From contig QANY01005052.1 of the NCBI GenBank assembly GCA_003255025.1, positions 868,001 to 932,000 on the forward strand: DNA of 64,000 nt, in the 5' to 3' direction. The position numbers and the translations under genes were made by a program. The DNA is from Datisca glomerata (Eukaryota; Streptophyta; Magnoliopsida; Cucurbitales; Datiscaceae). A model generated the notes under the pieces. It saw only the letters and a list, made by a program, of their open reading frames with translations, made no database searches and was not told the DNA's origin. Positions 20,951 to 32,481 of the stretch are shown here, piece by piece; positions within the stretch are counted from its first letter, which is position 1; each line of letters starts with the position of its first letter.

Positions 20951-21153
20951 TTATATTCTCTCTAATATCTCATCATTAGAGAGAAAACAGAGAGATTTGA
21001 TCAAAATAGACTCTCTTTTAGAATCGTGTAGATTTGGAAGGCCAACTGCTCGTCTCTAAAAAATGATCTATTGTTATGGATTGAGGAACTCTTTCACTTA
21101 ATTCGTTATTTGATGATTGATTTTCAACATAAATTCATGATTTTTCTCTAACA
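20948..21153 (+). repeat. Truncated 3' LTR of Copia A
   Basis: Matches the right part of the LTR at 14998-15449, beginning within the CTCTCTAA segment and ending CTCTAACA. The first ~240 bp are missing. It abuts the RT reading frame directly, showing that a deletion joined RT to mid-LTR. Confidence 0.75.
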
Positions 21154-21306
21154 CTGAGGGACACTAACATTTTGATTAATGTCATGTATTTGGTCACTCG
21201 AACCTTGTTCAATTTCGCTAATTGCGACCAACCTTCATAATCATTCTTTGATTTTTCATTGCTCAAAACAAATTCCAAAAATAAGGTGAAAATGTACAGC
21301 TAAGAC

Positions 21307-21333
21307 GAAGGCGTCTTTTGCAAAGACGCCTTC
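21307..21333. repeat. Left outer palindrome of the MULE-PMD element
   Basis: Arms GAAGGCGTCTTT and AAAGACGCCTTC, 12 bp each and perfectly complementary, flank a TGC centre. Confidence 0.85.
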
Positions 21334-21405
21334 GTGCTGGCGTGGCCACAAATAAGGCCATGTAGAATGTGTCTTTTGTAAAGTAGAGAAAATTCATTAA
21401 TAGTA

Positions 21406-21432
21406 GAATGCGTCTTTATAAAAGACGCATTC
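21406..21432. repeat. Left inner palindrome of the MULE-PMD element
   Basis: Arms GAATGCGTCTTT and AAAGACGCATTC, 12 bp each and perfect, flank an ATA centre. They differ from the outer palindrome by one matched change in each arm, a compensatory pair. Confidence 0.85.
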
Positions 21433-22014
21433 AACGATACTTTTATATTCCTCGCATGCAGACACAACAGAAAGCAGAGAGTTGCTTCGGCGAAGAAAAC
21501 GCCCGCGAACAGAAGAAACCCCTCAGCCCGCCGCCGTTCGTCATCGATTATGGTCGGAGTTTACTATCATTTCGTCGGCATTGCACCCTATCACTCTTAT
21601 CTCACTCTTATCTCACTCTCATTCACAAAAACAATTCTCAATCTCTCAAATTACTAGCAAAAACTTCTAAAACCTTAGGTATATTTTTAACTCCTTTGAT
21701 TTTTTAAATTTGTTCTTCAAATCTTGAAATTATTCATTTTTTTATGAATGTTGTATGGATAGATATCATCAAATTTGTAATCTCTCTCAAACCCTAGATC
21801 TTCATGTGTTTTAAGTTCTTAAAATCTTGAAATTATTCAATTTTAGATGTATTTTCTCAATTATGTCATGTTTAAGCTCTTAATTTGTAAGATTTTATTT
21901 ATGAATGGGTTGATATATTATTAAATTGTAGTTATTAACTTTGAATTTGTAGAATAATTTGTAGAATTTCTAGATCTAGTTCTGAAATTGTTGTGTATTG
22001 TTTAGTAGGTTGAC

Positions 22015-23280
22015 AAGAGGGAAAGGCCCATAGTAGTTATATGTTACATGAATGGTAATGTCGTAATCGGTGCAAATGCAGTTTCTTATGATTAACCTTC
22101 AATGAGGGGAATTGTAATTCATAAGAAGATTACTTTTAACGAGCTATATTATACTTTATGTGAAACCTTGTCAATTGACCGTCTACATGAAAACTTGGAC
22201 ATAGTTTATCGTTACCCACTTACTCTTGGTGCTGGGTCATTCAACTATGTGAAATTTCCGATACGGAATGATAACGATGCTCATGTGACGTTTACTATTG
22301 TGCTTTAAATTGCTCCACCAAATACAATTGAGTTATGTTTAACCAAAAATGCTAGAGATGTAGGAGGTCCTAGCATAAACTTGGATGATGACAATATGTG
22401 TGGTGCAACAATTTCTTCTTCATCCCATGACAATGACATGTATCCTACAGTGCAAGAATATACTTAGTAGTAGTTGTTTGCCCCATGAAGATGCAAATGC
22501 TTATGACATTCATGTGAATCCATCTAGCCCTCCACGTAGCTTCTTCTTGGTAGAGTTTGAGGAGATAAATGCTTGTAATGTTATTGATGAAGATGATGAC
22601 CAAGTTGAAGATGATGATGTTGTGAACCCCCCAGCTGAAATACTCCAGCATGAACCCTCTTCACCATTCTTTGCTCAGTTGGATTGTAATGTCGTAAATG
22701 TAAAGCTAGATCAGATACTCATCCAACGTATTGAGATATGAAATGAAACAAATGAATTATACAAAAGGTTTACGTTTTGAAAGTAAGGCAGACCTTAAGT
22801 ATGGTTTAAAAAGATATTCGATACTCAGACATCAACATTTTAGTGTGGTAGAGTCATTGTCAAACTTTTGGGTTATAAAAATGCGAGAAGTTTAATGAAA
22901 GTTGTCAATGGAAAGTGCGTGCGTGTCATCGAAAATCATATAATATGTTTGAAAAACTCAATACACCAGACCTCACACATGTGTCTATCCAAGATTATCA
23001 CAAGATCATTCACAGTTGGACTCAACAATGATTGCACGAGAGTTACAGGGTGTCATGAAACTGGATCCAACTACATCTATTGCAGCACTTCATCAGATGG
23101 TGAAAATAAATTTAGATACGATGTGCATTATAGAAAGGTATGGGAAGCTAAACGAAAAGCAATTGCTAAAGTGTTTGGTGATTGGGATCAATCTTACCAG
23201 CAACTACCAATATTGTTGAATATGCTTGTGAATTCGAATCCTGGGACTGTAGTTCAATGGAAAACACATAACATCGGTGA
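22015..23280 (+). pseudogene. MuDR-type MULE transposase, N-terminal part
   Basis: Segments match plant MULE transposases in order: MRGIVIHKKITFNELYYTLC (22102 on), an acidic DEDDDQVEDDDVVNPP stretch, GLRFESKADLKYGLKRYSIL and RHQHFSVVESLSNFWVIK (the zinc-ribbon/FAR1-like part), then DSTMIARELQGVMKLDPTTS, YDVHYRKVWEAKRKAIAKVF and GDWDQSYQQLP with NPGTVVQWKT. In a complete protein the DDE core would follow directly. Here the frame runs instead into a short Asp-rich duplication and the PMD. At least three frameshifts and several stops are present. Confidence 0.8.
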
Positions 23281-23329
23281 TGATGACGATGACGAGCTTT
23301 ATGTGCACATTTTCTCCCATTATATGATT

Positions 23330-24330
23330 ATGATGATGAGCTTTATGTGCAACGTTATGCATGTGCATATATTCTACAACTTATCCGAGGTACCCTTTTT
23401 TGGGATAAGTCAAACATTAAGGTGCATTTGATGTTCTTGCCTTTACTAGAAGATTTTGCTGAGGCTGGTCAGTATAGTTGGGGTAGTGCATGCCTTGCAT
23501 GGTTGTATAGGGAGATGTGCAAAGCCAGCCATAAAAATGCTTCTAATATTGCTAGCCGACTAGTATTACTGCAATTACGGGCATGATACCGATTTTCACA
23601 TTTGGCACCAGTGAGGTTGCAACGGGCGAGACATGATAATGTCGGGGAAGATGGACTTCCAATGCCACCTCCTCCTTTGGGTATACGATAAGTCAACTCA
23701 TTTGATTATTATATATGTATGTTATCATTTATATGTATTTAAATGTGCAATTTATCTCATAGGATGGAGAGAGGTTTTTTGTCTCACAGAGAGCTCCACA
23801 CATGTTTTTGAAGTGTATCAATTTGCATTAGATAGACAAACTCCAGATCAGGTAATACTATGCGTTTTACTTATAACATAGGTAACACTCGGGTTTTTTC
23901 ATATTATTTATAATATGGTTTTTATAGGTTATCTGGCAACCTTATAATGATATTATCCATACACTTCCTAAATACTACATCATGCATGGAGATATATGAC
24001 GGTCTGTCTCTCCCCTAATTTACTTTCAGATAATGGAATGACATCAAGCATATCGTGTTATAAGATAATTCGGTATGATTCAATGTATGTCCGAACCATG
24101 TGATACCGAAAGACGGTTGCATGACATAGACTTAAGGGGGAGAAATGAACTAAATTGGGGTATCCAACATCAGGCATACATTGAGAGATGGGATGAGCGT
24201 AGGACACACATTGCTGAGGGGCGCGTGGATGAACATGGATATGACAACTCATGCATGTTATGATATCAGAGAATCACGCGACGATGCATAACTCAACATG
24301 GAGCGTTATATGATGTAATGGTATTTTTTT
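23330..24330 (+). pseudogene. Plant mobile domain (PMD) segment
   Basis: Recognisable PMD text runs for about 270 residues: LYVQRYACAYILQLIRGTLF, KVHLMFLPLLEDFAEAGQYS, WGSACLAWLYREMCKASHKN, a stop at 23587, YRFSHLAPVRLQRARHDNVG, then FCLTESSTHVFEVYQFALD, WQPYNDIIHTLPKYYIMHGD, IMEWHQAYRVIR, FGMIQCMSEPCDTERRLHD and LNWGIQHQAYIERWDERRTH. Two short introns with GT and AG ends appear to be kept, near 23680-23760 and 23850-23928. PMD proteins include MAIL1-type and phosphatase-7-like host proteins, and PMD also occurs in transposons. This copy is broken by stops. Confidence 0.85.
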
Positions 24331-24399
24331 ATTAATTTATGTAATTAATGAGTCTTATATGGTTATTAAATAAGTAACTTATATAATGTCTTTTTATCT

Positions 24400-24985
24400 A
24401 TGCAGACGAAGAGCCTGAACAATATTAACAATTTGACACTTGATGATACTGAGTCGTCTTGGATAATGCCTCGAATCCGTAATGTGTGTGGGATAGCCGC
24501 ACAAGCAATAAGACAAGCGAATGCGGCTTATCAAACTCCTTTGTCCCGAAGGCATGGAGTGCACAATTCATCTCAAAGAAGTCAACAAGAATCACACATG
24601 CCTCGAGACGAACCATTTATATCTCAGCAAGAGCCATACACGTCGCTGATCTTTTATACATTTGGAGGTGAGTCAGTGACTCAACTTGGTTTTACTTCTA
24701 AACTATTTCATCAACCTTAATGGCATAGAGGAGGACGAGCAAGTGCTCCTGGAGGAGGACGAGCAAGTGCTCCTGGAGGAGGAGGTAGAAGACGTGCCCG
24801 AAACTCGCCTATTGTGGATGAAAACCCATATATTGTGGAGGAAGACCCGCCACTTATTTTAGAGGAAGAAAGTGTAGCAGCAGCTATTATGGAGGAATGT
24901 CCATCATCACAAGTAACTTAACTACAAACATATGAAAGACGCCCAAGAAGAATGAGAAGACGACCACCGTGTGAGACGTGATCGA
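24400..24985 (+). pseudogene. C-terminal tail of the PMD reading frame
   Basis: Open text continues with a low-complexity Gln/Ser/Glu-rich tail, a duplicated 24-bp unit near 24727-24776 (GAGGAGGACGAGCAAGTGCT, repeated once) and an Arg-rich end (RRPRRMRRRPPC-like) before an in-frame TGA. Similar Arg-rich ends close PMD proteins encoded by transposons. No further domain is seen. Confidence 0.6.
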
Positions 24986-25210
24986 TATATATATTTTATA
25001 TTTAAATTTTTGTAGAATAATATAAAATGTAAAGTCATAAAATTTATTAAAAATGTATGTTGTTTCATTGAAAATGTGTGATAAAGTTATAAAATATATA
25101 TGCAGGATGGATGATTTTTGTATGCATGCTTTATGTTATAGATTGTGTTGATGATGTTTGTAAGGCGGGAACATCTGCACTGAAGGCAAAAGATGCATTT
25201 AGGCTGCATT

Positions 25211-25273
25211 GAAGGCGTTTTTCGTAAAAACGTATTTTGTCAACTTGAAGTCGTCTTTATAAAAAACGCCTTC
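25211..25273. repeat. Right palindromes of the MULE-PMD element
   Basis: GAAGGCGTTTTT followed by CGT and AAAAACGTATTTT (25211 on) is a decayed palindrome. GAAGTCGTCTTT, ATA, AAAAACGCCTTC (25247-25273) is a second. Read on the minus strand, the outer one starts GAAGGCGTTTTTTATAAAGA and so aligns with the left outer palindrome. Confidence 0.7.
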
Positions 25274-27040
25274 CGACGTAGTCATTTCTACCGTAATTTT
25301 GAAATTAGTTTCAAAACTAAATTATTTTTAAAATTTATTTTAAAAATCACATTAAAAACCAGAAATTACCCACTTTTTTTTTGGATTTTTTGGTCCGTTG
25401 GTTGAAAAGTGTGCCCGTGAAATAAGGAGGAAGTTTTTTAACACACGTATGTGTGTGTATATATTACTTTTTTGTGAAATTTAAAATAATCTTGATCATC
25501 ACTATTATTGAAAGGAATTATGGGTAACTTTTTTTTACATCTTTTGGTCCAACTATTCAAAAGTTAATTTTAATTTTACTCTTACCCTACATAGTATATA
25601 TATATATAGTTATCATTAATTAATAGTTATAACTAATGAATAATTGGAATGAGGTGATAAATATTTTTAAACAATTTTGTTCTATCACTATCTCTGCAAT
25701 AGACAGATGGCCTCATAATCTACATGTACCGATGGTTAGTTAACTTTTATAAATTATAAATCAATAATTATACTCACTAGTGAAAAAATGTAAATGTATT
25801 TTTCAAACGCTATTTACTTGAAGTTTTATTCAATTCCTACCTTCTGAATAAAAACTGAATATACACTTTTCACCAATAGTTAATTTGTTATATTGATGCC
25901 ACTTAGTATTTGCAATTGTTGTAGAAATAAAATGAATTTACTAGACATTTAAAAGTCTCGTGAGAAATTCTATAAAGCACAAGCAATCAAATTGACGAAT
26001 ATTAGTGATAAATCTTATTTTATTTTACTATTATTTATAAAACATTGCATTTTATATTTTTATTAATTCGTGTGTGCGTAACACACACCATATAATACAT
26101 TATTTTCAAAATATTGAATTAATTTACGCATTATTCATAACTTCATAATAATAGCATTCACATGTTGTTGTTATTAGTAAGCGTTTTTTAATATTAAAAT
26201 GACAATAAACCAATTAATTGTACAAATTGCTCTAAATAATTTCAACTGATGTGATAAAAATGCATAATATGGGGATACGTCCGTTGGACAATTTTATTCA
26301 TTTATTATGTTTACAAACTCAAAAATACCATTCACTTATACACATAGTTATTGATTATTGGTTGATATTTTGCATGAAAAATAGCGAATTGCCTATTAAT
26401 TAGAGCTCTAACTTTCTTTTTTTAAGCTCTAGTTTTAATACTGTTGATAATTTCATGAAAAATATAAAAAAAATTAGTAATTACAAAATATGGTGAAAAT
26501 TGCTTATACGATAGCTCAAACATATTCCCAATAATACCAAAATGCCCTTCAAAGCATGATATATCCATGGTGCATAGATTCCACATTGCATGCATGAGAC
26601 ATATGGCCTTCTCTTATTGTTTGTCCATAAAAAATCACATTTTCATTTGAAATGACTTATCTTAATGACACTTTTACTTAATTGCTTTAGTGAAATGCAT
26701 CGATTAAGTTATTTTTTGTGCATTACATCTCATTTTATTGAATTTTTTAGTCAAATAAACGATTCTTAATTGGTTGATAGTAAGATTTAAGATAACAAAG
26801 ACTGAGTCAGTTCTGCTAAGTTAATTTGATTATTCGATAAATACATGCTTAGATACGTACACATTTGTATTTATAAATTATAAAAAACTATCTATAGCTC
26901 ATTCAATGACACTTAACATTTAATATAATCATTAAGCAATTTTTTATTTCATCAGTATATAAGGAAATTAATAATTCATATTATGTTAATTATTAATTCA
27001 TCTTTTCTTCGTTCATGCTAAAAAATTATTTTTACAAAAA
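25274..27040. other. AT-rich stretch, probably mobile-element remains
   Basis: No protein homology recognised. It contains AACACACGTATGTGTGTG near 25440 and a GTGTGTG/CACACAC hairpin near 26069-26088. Its right edge runs into Helitron-like 3' ends at 27047 onward, so part of it may be the body of a non-autonomous Helitron. A convincing 5' terminus was not found. Confidence 0.4.
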
Positions 27041-27046
27041 ACATAA

Positions 27047-27075
27047 CACATGTGTTGCATGTGAGATACATCTAG
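27047..27075 (+). mobile_element. Helitron-like 3' terminus 1
   Basis: A short hairpin (CACATG, loop TGTTG, CATGTG) is followed 8 nt later by CTAG and then T. This fits the plant Helitron 3' rule of a hairpin, about 10 nt, CTRR, and insertion before T. No RepHel coding sequence is in the window. Confidence 0.5.
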
Positions 27076-27158
27076 TCAGATAAAATGTCACTAATACATG
27101 TACTATGATAGAATTTTTAATATGTCACAATTATTTTAAGTATAAAACTACCCTAACA

Positions 27159-27185
27159 CATGCAACGAGCATGAGAAGCATCTAG
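27159..27185 (+). mobile_element. Helitron-like 3' terminus 2
   Basis: A hairpin CATGC/GCATG with a 5-nt loop is followed by CTAG and T, in the same arrangement as the copy 110 bp upstream. The two ends share the words AACACATG, GCAT and CATCTAGT. Confidence 0.5.
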
Positions 27186-27545
27186 TTTGCTTTTACTCAC
27201 TATTCGGACTTTGGAGGTTGATATCTGTAACTAGTTAATCGTAGTAATACTATGAACCTACATGGAATTAATCTAGTTGGCAATTGGAAGTATTTTATTT
27301 TCTTGTCAACCAAAGTTTGATTATTGTGGGGAGCACTGTTCGACTTTAACAACTCTAAATGCATCATGTCGATGCGGGAGAATGGACCTTTAAGAGTGTC
27401 CGAGGACAGACTAGTTGAAGTGCGGGTAAGTTGACCCAAGCATCTTAACCATTGAATTAAAAAACATAGTGAACGCCGTGGAATACATGGGATTTAGATT
27501 ATTTTGGGACCAAGAAGTATGTGATTTTACTATATTTATTTCATT

Positions 27546-29520
27546 GTTGTTGGATTGAAGGAAAGTTAGTAGCATTTTATGGTTGCTTGTATAAAAGAAA
27601 TATCAATCTTTTTGTTGGAAAATTCACAGAAAATCAACCAAATCAAATAATTTGAATCCGAAGATAATGGAGTGAGGTATGTCGAAGTAAATCTCCTTAA
27701 GGCAGAATTCGTCCGTGCAATGGTGCTAACACAAAATGGACGAATGCCTTCAATATACAATGGTGCTTACCTTACAAATTCGAACCAAGATTGAACGCGA
27801 TCTTCATAGAGAAAAAGCAGGGATGAAGAGAAGGAAACCAAAATACTTCCAATGCACAAAGAACTCAGAGAATTGAGAAGCAAAATAAGACTTCCTATTC
27901 GTTCTCTTTTTTCAATCACAAACCTAAGGAAGTTCATTCTCTCTCTAACTAAAACTTGATTAAAATAATCAACCAACTCTTACAAAAGGAAGATGCCCCT
28001 TCATTTCATACGTGGGGTGTCTTATATTTTTGTTGCGTCTCTTCACCAATGAGCGTAAATGTGACCACTTGGACAATCACACACGTCTACGAGCCCTGAT
28101 GAATGGTTTGACTTACCACATGAGATGCCAACTAATCACTACCATGTCACAACCCATTCGCAACAACGATTGAGACATAAACCTATCATGAATTACTTTA
28201 AAGACTTATTTCAATTCATCCAAACATGATACTGACCAATTAATTATACCATCTTAATCACCCCATATCATAAATGATTATAGATGTAAATAACACGATC
28301 ATATGTGTGGAACATACTGAATAAATGTCTCATTAATAATTATACACAAGTAAATAATTCTAACAATCCTATAATGGAATAAGGCAGAAAGAAACAAGAG
28401 GAAAAGTGAAGATCACAATAGGAAAGATATCACATCAGAATGTGTTATCTTTTTGGCCTTGAACCGTCCTTGATAAAAGCCAACCAAAATTACTTTGCTA
28501 ATCAGTGAACTAAAGTCTTGAACTGTCAGCAGTTTGTGTAAGCCAAATTAATAGATTGTACGCAACACCTTCACAATTTTGGTTCTGCCAGTGTTTTTAA
28601 GAATCATAGCCTTATAAAGACTCTTAAAGAACTGACCCCATTTCTGTACTTACATAGGTGATATCCTATAAGGAGCATCCTACCATGTCCCACTTGTATT
28701 TATAAGATACATGCATAATTAAAAGCAGTGCTTAATCTTGACGACCATTGTAGGCCACACTTTGTTGCATCATAGGAATTGAAAGGACGCTAAATCATTA
28801 ATGCTAACAATTGAGTCAATCATAACTAGTTGTCCTATTAAATGTAATTCATGGGCTCTCCAATTGCTAGGTTCGGTTTTCATTAAGATGACTTGATATG
28901 TTTATACTTTTAAACTCATTCCACTCGATGTACAATTTATACGCTATCTTGATAAACCTTAAGTAAATGGGCCAGCTAAGGTTTCCTTTGATTTTATAAA
29001 ATCAATGGATGTCACACCACTTGGGGGTAACTGCCTAACAATACAGTGTTAACGACAAATGCGTTGTGATTTACCATTATACAAAAAGTATGTGCCTTTG
29101 CTATTGTCGCTTGATTATCACAATGTATACAAATAACAGGCATGGGATTACGCCATATAGGTATATCTTTTAAGAACTGTCAAAGCCATTCACTTTCTTC
29201 CTTAGCTTTATCTGAAACTATAAACTCTGCTTTCATGTTGGAATGAGACATATGTTTGATTAGAAGATTTTCATGATACAGCCATTCCTCTTAGAGTGAA
29301 CACATATCCACTCGTTGACTTAGATTCATTTGAGTCAGATATTCAATTTGCATAACTACATCCTTCTAATACAGCTGGATATGTTCCATAATGTCATGCA
29401 TATATGTTTTCTATTAAGATAACCAAGTATCCTAAGTAATATTCTAATGTTTAACCCTTAGGTTATAAGTATACCTACTTAGTTTATTAACTCAGTAAGA
29501 TAGATCTTTGTCTCTAGTTA
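27546..29520 (-). mobile_element. 3' part of a minus-strand Copia element
   Basis: Reading the minus strand, RNase H text (29420 down to 28840) is followed at 28374 by a TGTTAGAATTATTTACTTG start, typical of a Copia 3' LTR. The LTR probably runs down to about 27546. The 5' part of the element is missing. The lower boundary is uncertain. No target duplication was identified. Confidence 0.6.
28840..29420 (-). pseudogene. Copia RNase H remnant (minus strand)
   Basis: The minus-strand frames read HYGTYPAVLEGCSYAN, ISDSNESKSTSGYVFTLRG, MAVS-KSSNQTYVSFQHE, then YNGKSQRICR-HCIVRQLPP, SGVTSIDFIKSKETLAGPFT and GLSR. These are the successive blocks of the Copia RNase H domain and the following tail. 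Stops and frameshifts are frequent. Confidence 0.75.
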
Positions 29521-29919
29521 TTTGCACAGTTTGGTTCATTTTCTTATATCTTTAGGAGTCACGCATTTTCCTCGCTTTCTTGAAATACTCAATATGTTCT
29601 TTTCTTAGAGCTCTCAATATAACTTTGTTAATTGATGTACATGTTAAGTACAATACATTATGTGACTCAAAATATGCTTTGAGCATCATTTTTTCAGAAT
29701 AATGAACCAAAGCTACATCATCATTGTTATTAATAACGTTTACTACAAAGTTCCAATTAATTACTTTATGACGTAAGTATGTCATAATGAAAGGTGAGAC
29801 CATAACACCAGTCGTACACCCCACATTTTAAAATAATTAGTCATTCCTTAATGAGCTTGAGATGAGACCAAATCACCCGGTGCCGTGAGAAATACTTGGG
29901 TCTGTTTTCTTTTTCAGGT

Positions 29920-30310
29920 TTTAATAGAAGAGTGCTTTTCAATTTCATTCTTTCAAAAGCTAGAAACTATTGTCTAGATGGAGAGATAAGCAATTCTCGA
30001 TTACAGGAAGGGTATTTTATCAAATTTGGTGATTCAGCCCCTTCTTACATATGCTATGAATGTTTTCAGGCTTCATAACTCTCTATGCAAGAACCTCAGT
30101 CGGCTATGACTCGCTTTTATTGGGTTCATCTGAGTAGAATTCGTAGAATGTATTTGGTGGCTTGGGGAAGTTGCGTTGCTAAAAGTGATTGGAGAGGTGA
30201 GTTTTCACGATCTCGAGATTTTCGACCAAGTCCGCTTGCAAAACAAAGATGGAGGATACTATCAAAAATCTCTCGTAATTTTTTTGTCATTAAGAATTTT
30301 TTCACGTAAA
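29920..30310 (+). pseudogene. LINE reverse transcriptase fragment
   Basis: In shifting frames the plus strand reads FFQKLETIVWMER, AILDYRKGILSNLVIQPLLT, YAMNVFRLHNSLCKNLSRL, and then WLGEVALLKVIGEVSFHDLE and FDQVRLQNKDGG. This corresponds to the post-RT region of plant L1 elements, with the consensus order WKEKFLSQAGKE, IPTYAMSCF, WLAWDKLC and GFRDLEKFNQALLAKQ. It is a short 5'- and 3'-truncated piece with several shifts. Confidence 0.7.
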
Positions 30311-32433
30311 TTATAGTGTCTAATATTTTCTTTTATTTACTTATTATTTTCTTATTATTATATAAGAAAGATTTATGGTTAATCCTATACCCATGAATGA
30401 TTTCCTTTACATACTTTTTTTATTTGTGCGTGGAAAATTTTCTTAATTCGACGTAATATTGACAGATTAAATCGTTGGAGCACCAATTTATGAATTAACA
30501 AAATTGGACGAAGTCTTTTTTAAGCTAGGGTAAAATTCGCTCTTTTAAAAGTTGTGAGGTTGACAAAAAAAGTTATTTGTGAAAGAGAGAGTTTTCTTTC
30601 AATGTTGCCCCTATCATCACTTCCATCCATTTTTTACAAAAGTGACCATAGAGGGCAAAGTTGAAAGAAAAACAAATGTCATGGGACAACATTGAAAGAT
30701 TTCAAAGTTCACATGGAATTTTGGTATAAGTAAGAAATGTCAAGGAATGTAGCGTCATTAACCCTTTAAAAGTTAAGGGACATATTGCTAAATCATGTAA
30801 ATTTGAATAATTTTTTCTTTACACACACGATATGATAATATCATTTGCAAGAATTTCATTTTACCCACAAGCATAGACATTGATGGAATAACAAAGTAAA
30901 TTCAACACGTGTATATAATGCAAGCTCATACGCTGGTTAGGTACATGAAAAAGTAAAACAGCTCCTCAAAAGAGGAGGTATCAAGCGTGCTCATTTTTCA
31001 TTCACATTCTCTTTCCTGCATATTTTTCATTCACATTCTCTTTCCTGCATGTCATCTCTCCCATCTCCCATTATCTTTTTATGTTTTATTAAATAATCTC
31101 AATATATGTATTCAAAATTTCATGGATTCCCGGGTTGTTTTTCTAACCCAATTTTGTTTGGGCATTGGCTATCTTTTACCTAGAGGTAAAATGTTTTTTA
31201 ACCAAATTTTCGGTGAGGTTGTTTTAAAATCATTAGGCTTTTTTGATTCAAAATGTAATGAATTTTTTAAACCCAAAAACTAATGTCATTTTTTAAATCT
31301 ATTTTTTAAATTTTCTTATAATTAGATTTTATAATTTATATTTTTGGTGAATGATAAATTTTTCAATAACTCCCTCTAATTTTTTACATCTTAATTTTTG
31401 TAATCTCACTTTTTATGAATATTAAGTTTTCTATAATATTCAAAAAATATTATTTAATTAAATATAATCAGCTCTTGAGAATATTAAAAGAAAATAATAT
31501 AAAACTATAATTTCACACATATATATATATAGACACAAACAAATATCTCCTATCATTAAAAAAGTTTTACAGACCAAACAAAATAATCTTGCATTCCCAT
31601 TAATCTACTATAAGATTCCAATGCATTATCAAACATTGTAATCATGCATTTTCTTCAATATAATTCTCACTAATCACATGACATGTTAAATCGTATAAAC
31701 CTTGAATCAAAAGACCTTGAATCAAAAGACCCATTACAGAAACACCTTAATCATGCTGGTTGCTCGGGTGTAGCTGAGGCAGACGGCTTCCATCGTCGGC
31801 TCGGGTTGTCTTTGGCACAACTTCCAATGTTAGCTTGGGTGACACAATGTATCCTCATTTAAGTCTAGCTTTAAAAAAAAAAAACATAGAATTCTCCATC
31901 AACACAATTAGCCATGCAATAACTCACCAAAGTTCATTTGTTCTTTCAATACTCAACTAGCCTAAAATGTCTTAGTTTCCACCGTTTTTCTTAACTTAGT
32001 TTATTTTTGAAAGATATAATTTATTTTATATTTTTAGAAGATATTTTATTTTTTGGTTGATTATACTACACCTCCCTAATATGTCCATTTTATTCTAAAA
32101 TGCCCCTTTGACCTTTAAAATTTGTCAACATTCCCTTTTGACGTTTGCTTTTCTTTGAGAGTTGCCTCTATGGTTAATTCCATCTAAAATATAGACGGAA
32201 ATTTAGATGGAAGTGACGGTAAATGACAATGTTAAGAGAAAAACAAACTTTAGGGGGAAACGCTAAACTATTTTAAAGAGCAGAGACTATTTTGGTATAT
32301 GTCGAAAAAGTTAGGGGTGTACAGTAATTAATCGTTTTTGGATTTTCCATTTTTCTTTCACTCGCGTGCAGCGAGCGTGTCAATGTTTAAACCTCGAGTC
32401 AATACGATTCATTTCACTGCCATCCCCCTGCTG

Positions 32434-32435
<2 letters not shown>
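30311..32435. other. AT-rich spacer and ASS upstream region
   Basis: No gene recognised. A 29-bp tandem duplication lies near 30990-31048 (unit containing CATTCACATTCTCTTTCCTG). An 11-bp inverted repeat, TTCCATCTAAA / TTTAGATGGAA, lies near 32177-32213. Sequences near 30590-30790 and 32080-32330 resemble each other (CCCCTTTGAC- and GACAACATTGA-type words) and may be two copies of one dispersed repeat. The last few hundred bases are upstream sequence of argininosuccinate synthase. Confidence 0.4.

Positions 32436-32437
<2 letters not shown>

Positions 32438-32478
<41 letters not shown>
32438..32478 (+). repeat. (CT)n microsatellite upstream of ASS
   Basis: About 20 CT units lie 145-185 bp before the ASS start codon, in the likely 5' UTR or core promoter. 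CT/GA runs at this position bind BPC/GAGA-type factors in plants; any role here is inferred. Confidence 0.9.

Positions 32479-32481
<3 letters not shown>

Larger units (their letters stand above)
14998..21153 (+). mobile_element. Decayed Copia retrotransposon A
   Basis: A 5' LTR (about 14998-15449) is followed by a TGGTAACA primer-site remnant, a leader, gag, protease, integrase and reverse transcriptase remnants. A partial copy of the same LTR follows at about 20948-21153. The end of RT, the RNase H region, the polypurine tract and the first half of the 3' LTR have been lost in one deletion at about 20945. All reading frames contain stops and shifts, so it cannot move on its own. The leader is interrupted by a Harbinger-like element. 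No clean target duplication was found (CATGC on the left, CTGAG on the right). Confidence 0.8.
21307..25273 (+). mobile_element. MULE-derived element carrying a PMD domain
   Basis: From left to right: two palindromes (21307-21333, 21406-21432), a non-coding leader, the N-terminal part of a MuDR-type transposase, a plant mobile domain, a Gly/Glu-rich tail and two further palindromes (25211-25273). The palindromes at both ends share GAAGGCGT and (A/G)ACGCCTTC arms, so they probably mark the element limits; a flanking target duplication was not identified. The DDE catalytic core and SWIM zinc finger of MULE transposases are absent. The reading frame is broken in several places. Confidence 0.65.

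Noticed and set aside
29552..29824. 90-codon minus-strand frame
   Set aside because: Adjacent to the minus-strand Copia remnant but without any Copia or other motif; probably chance.
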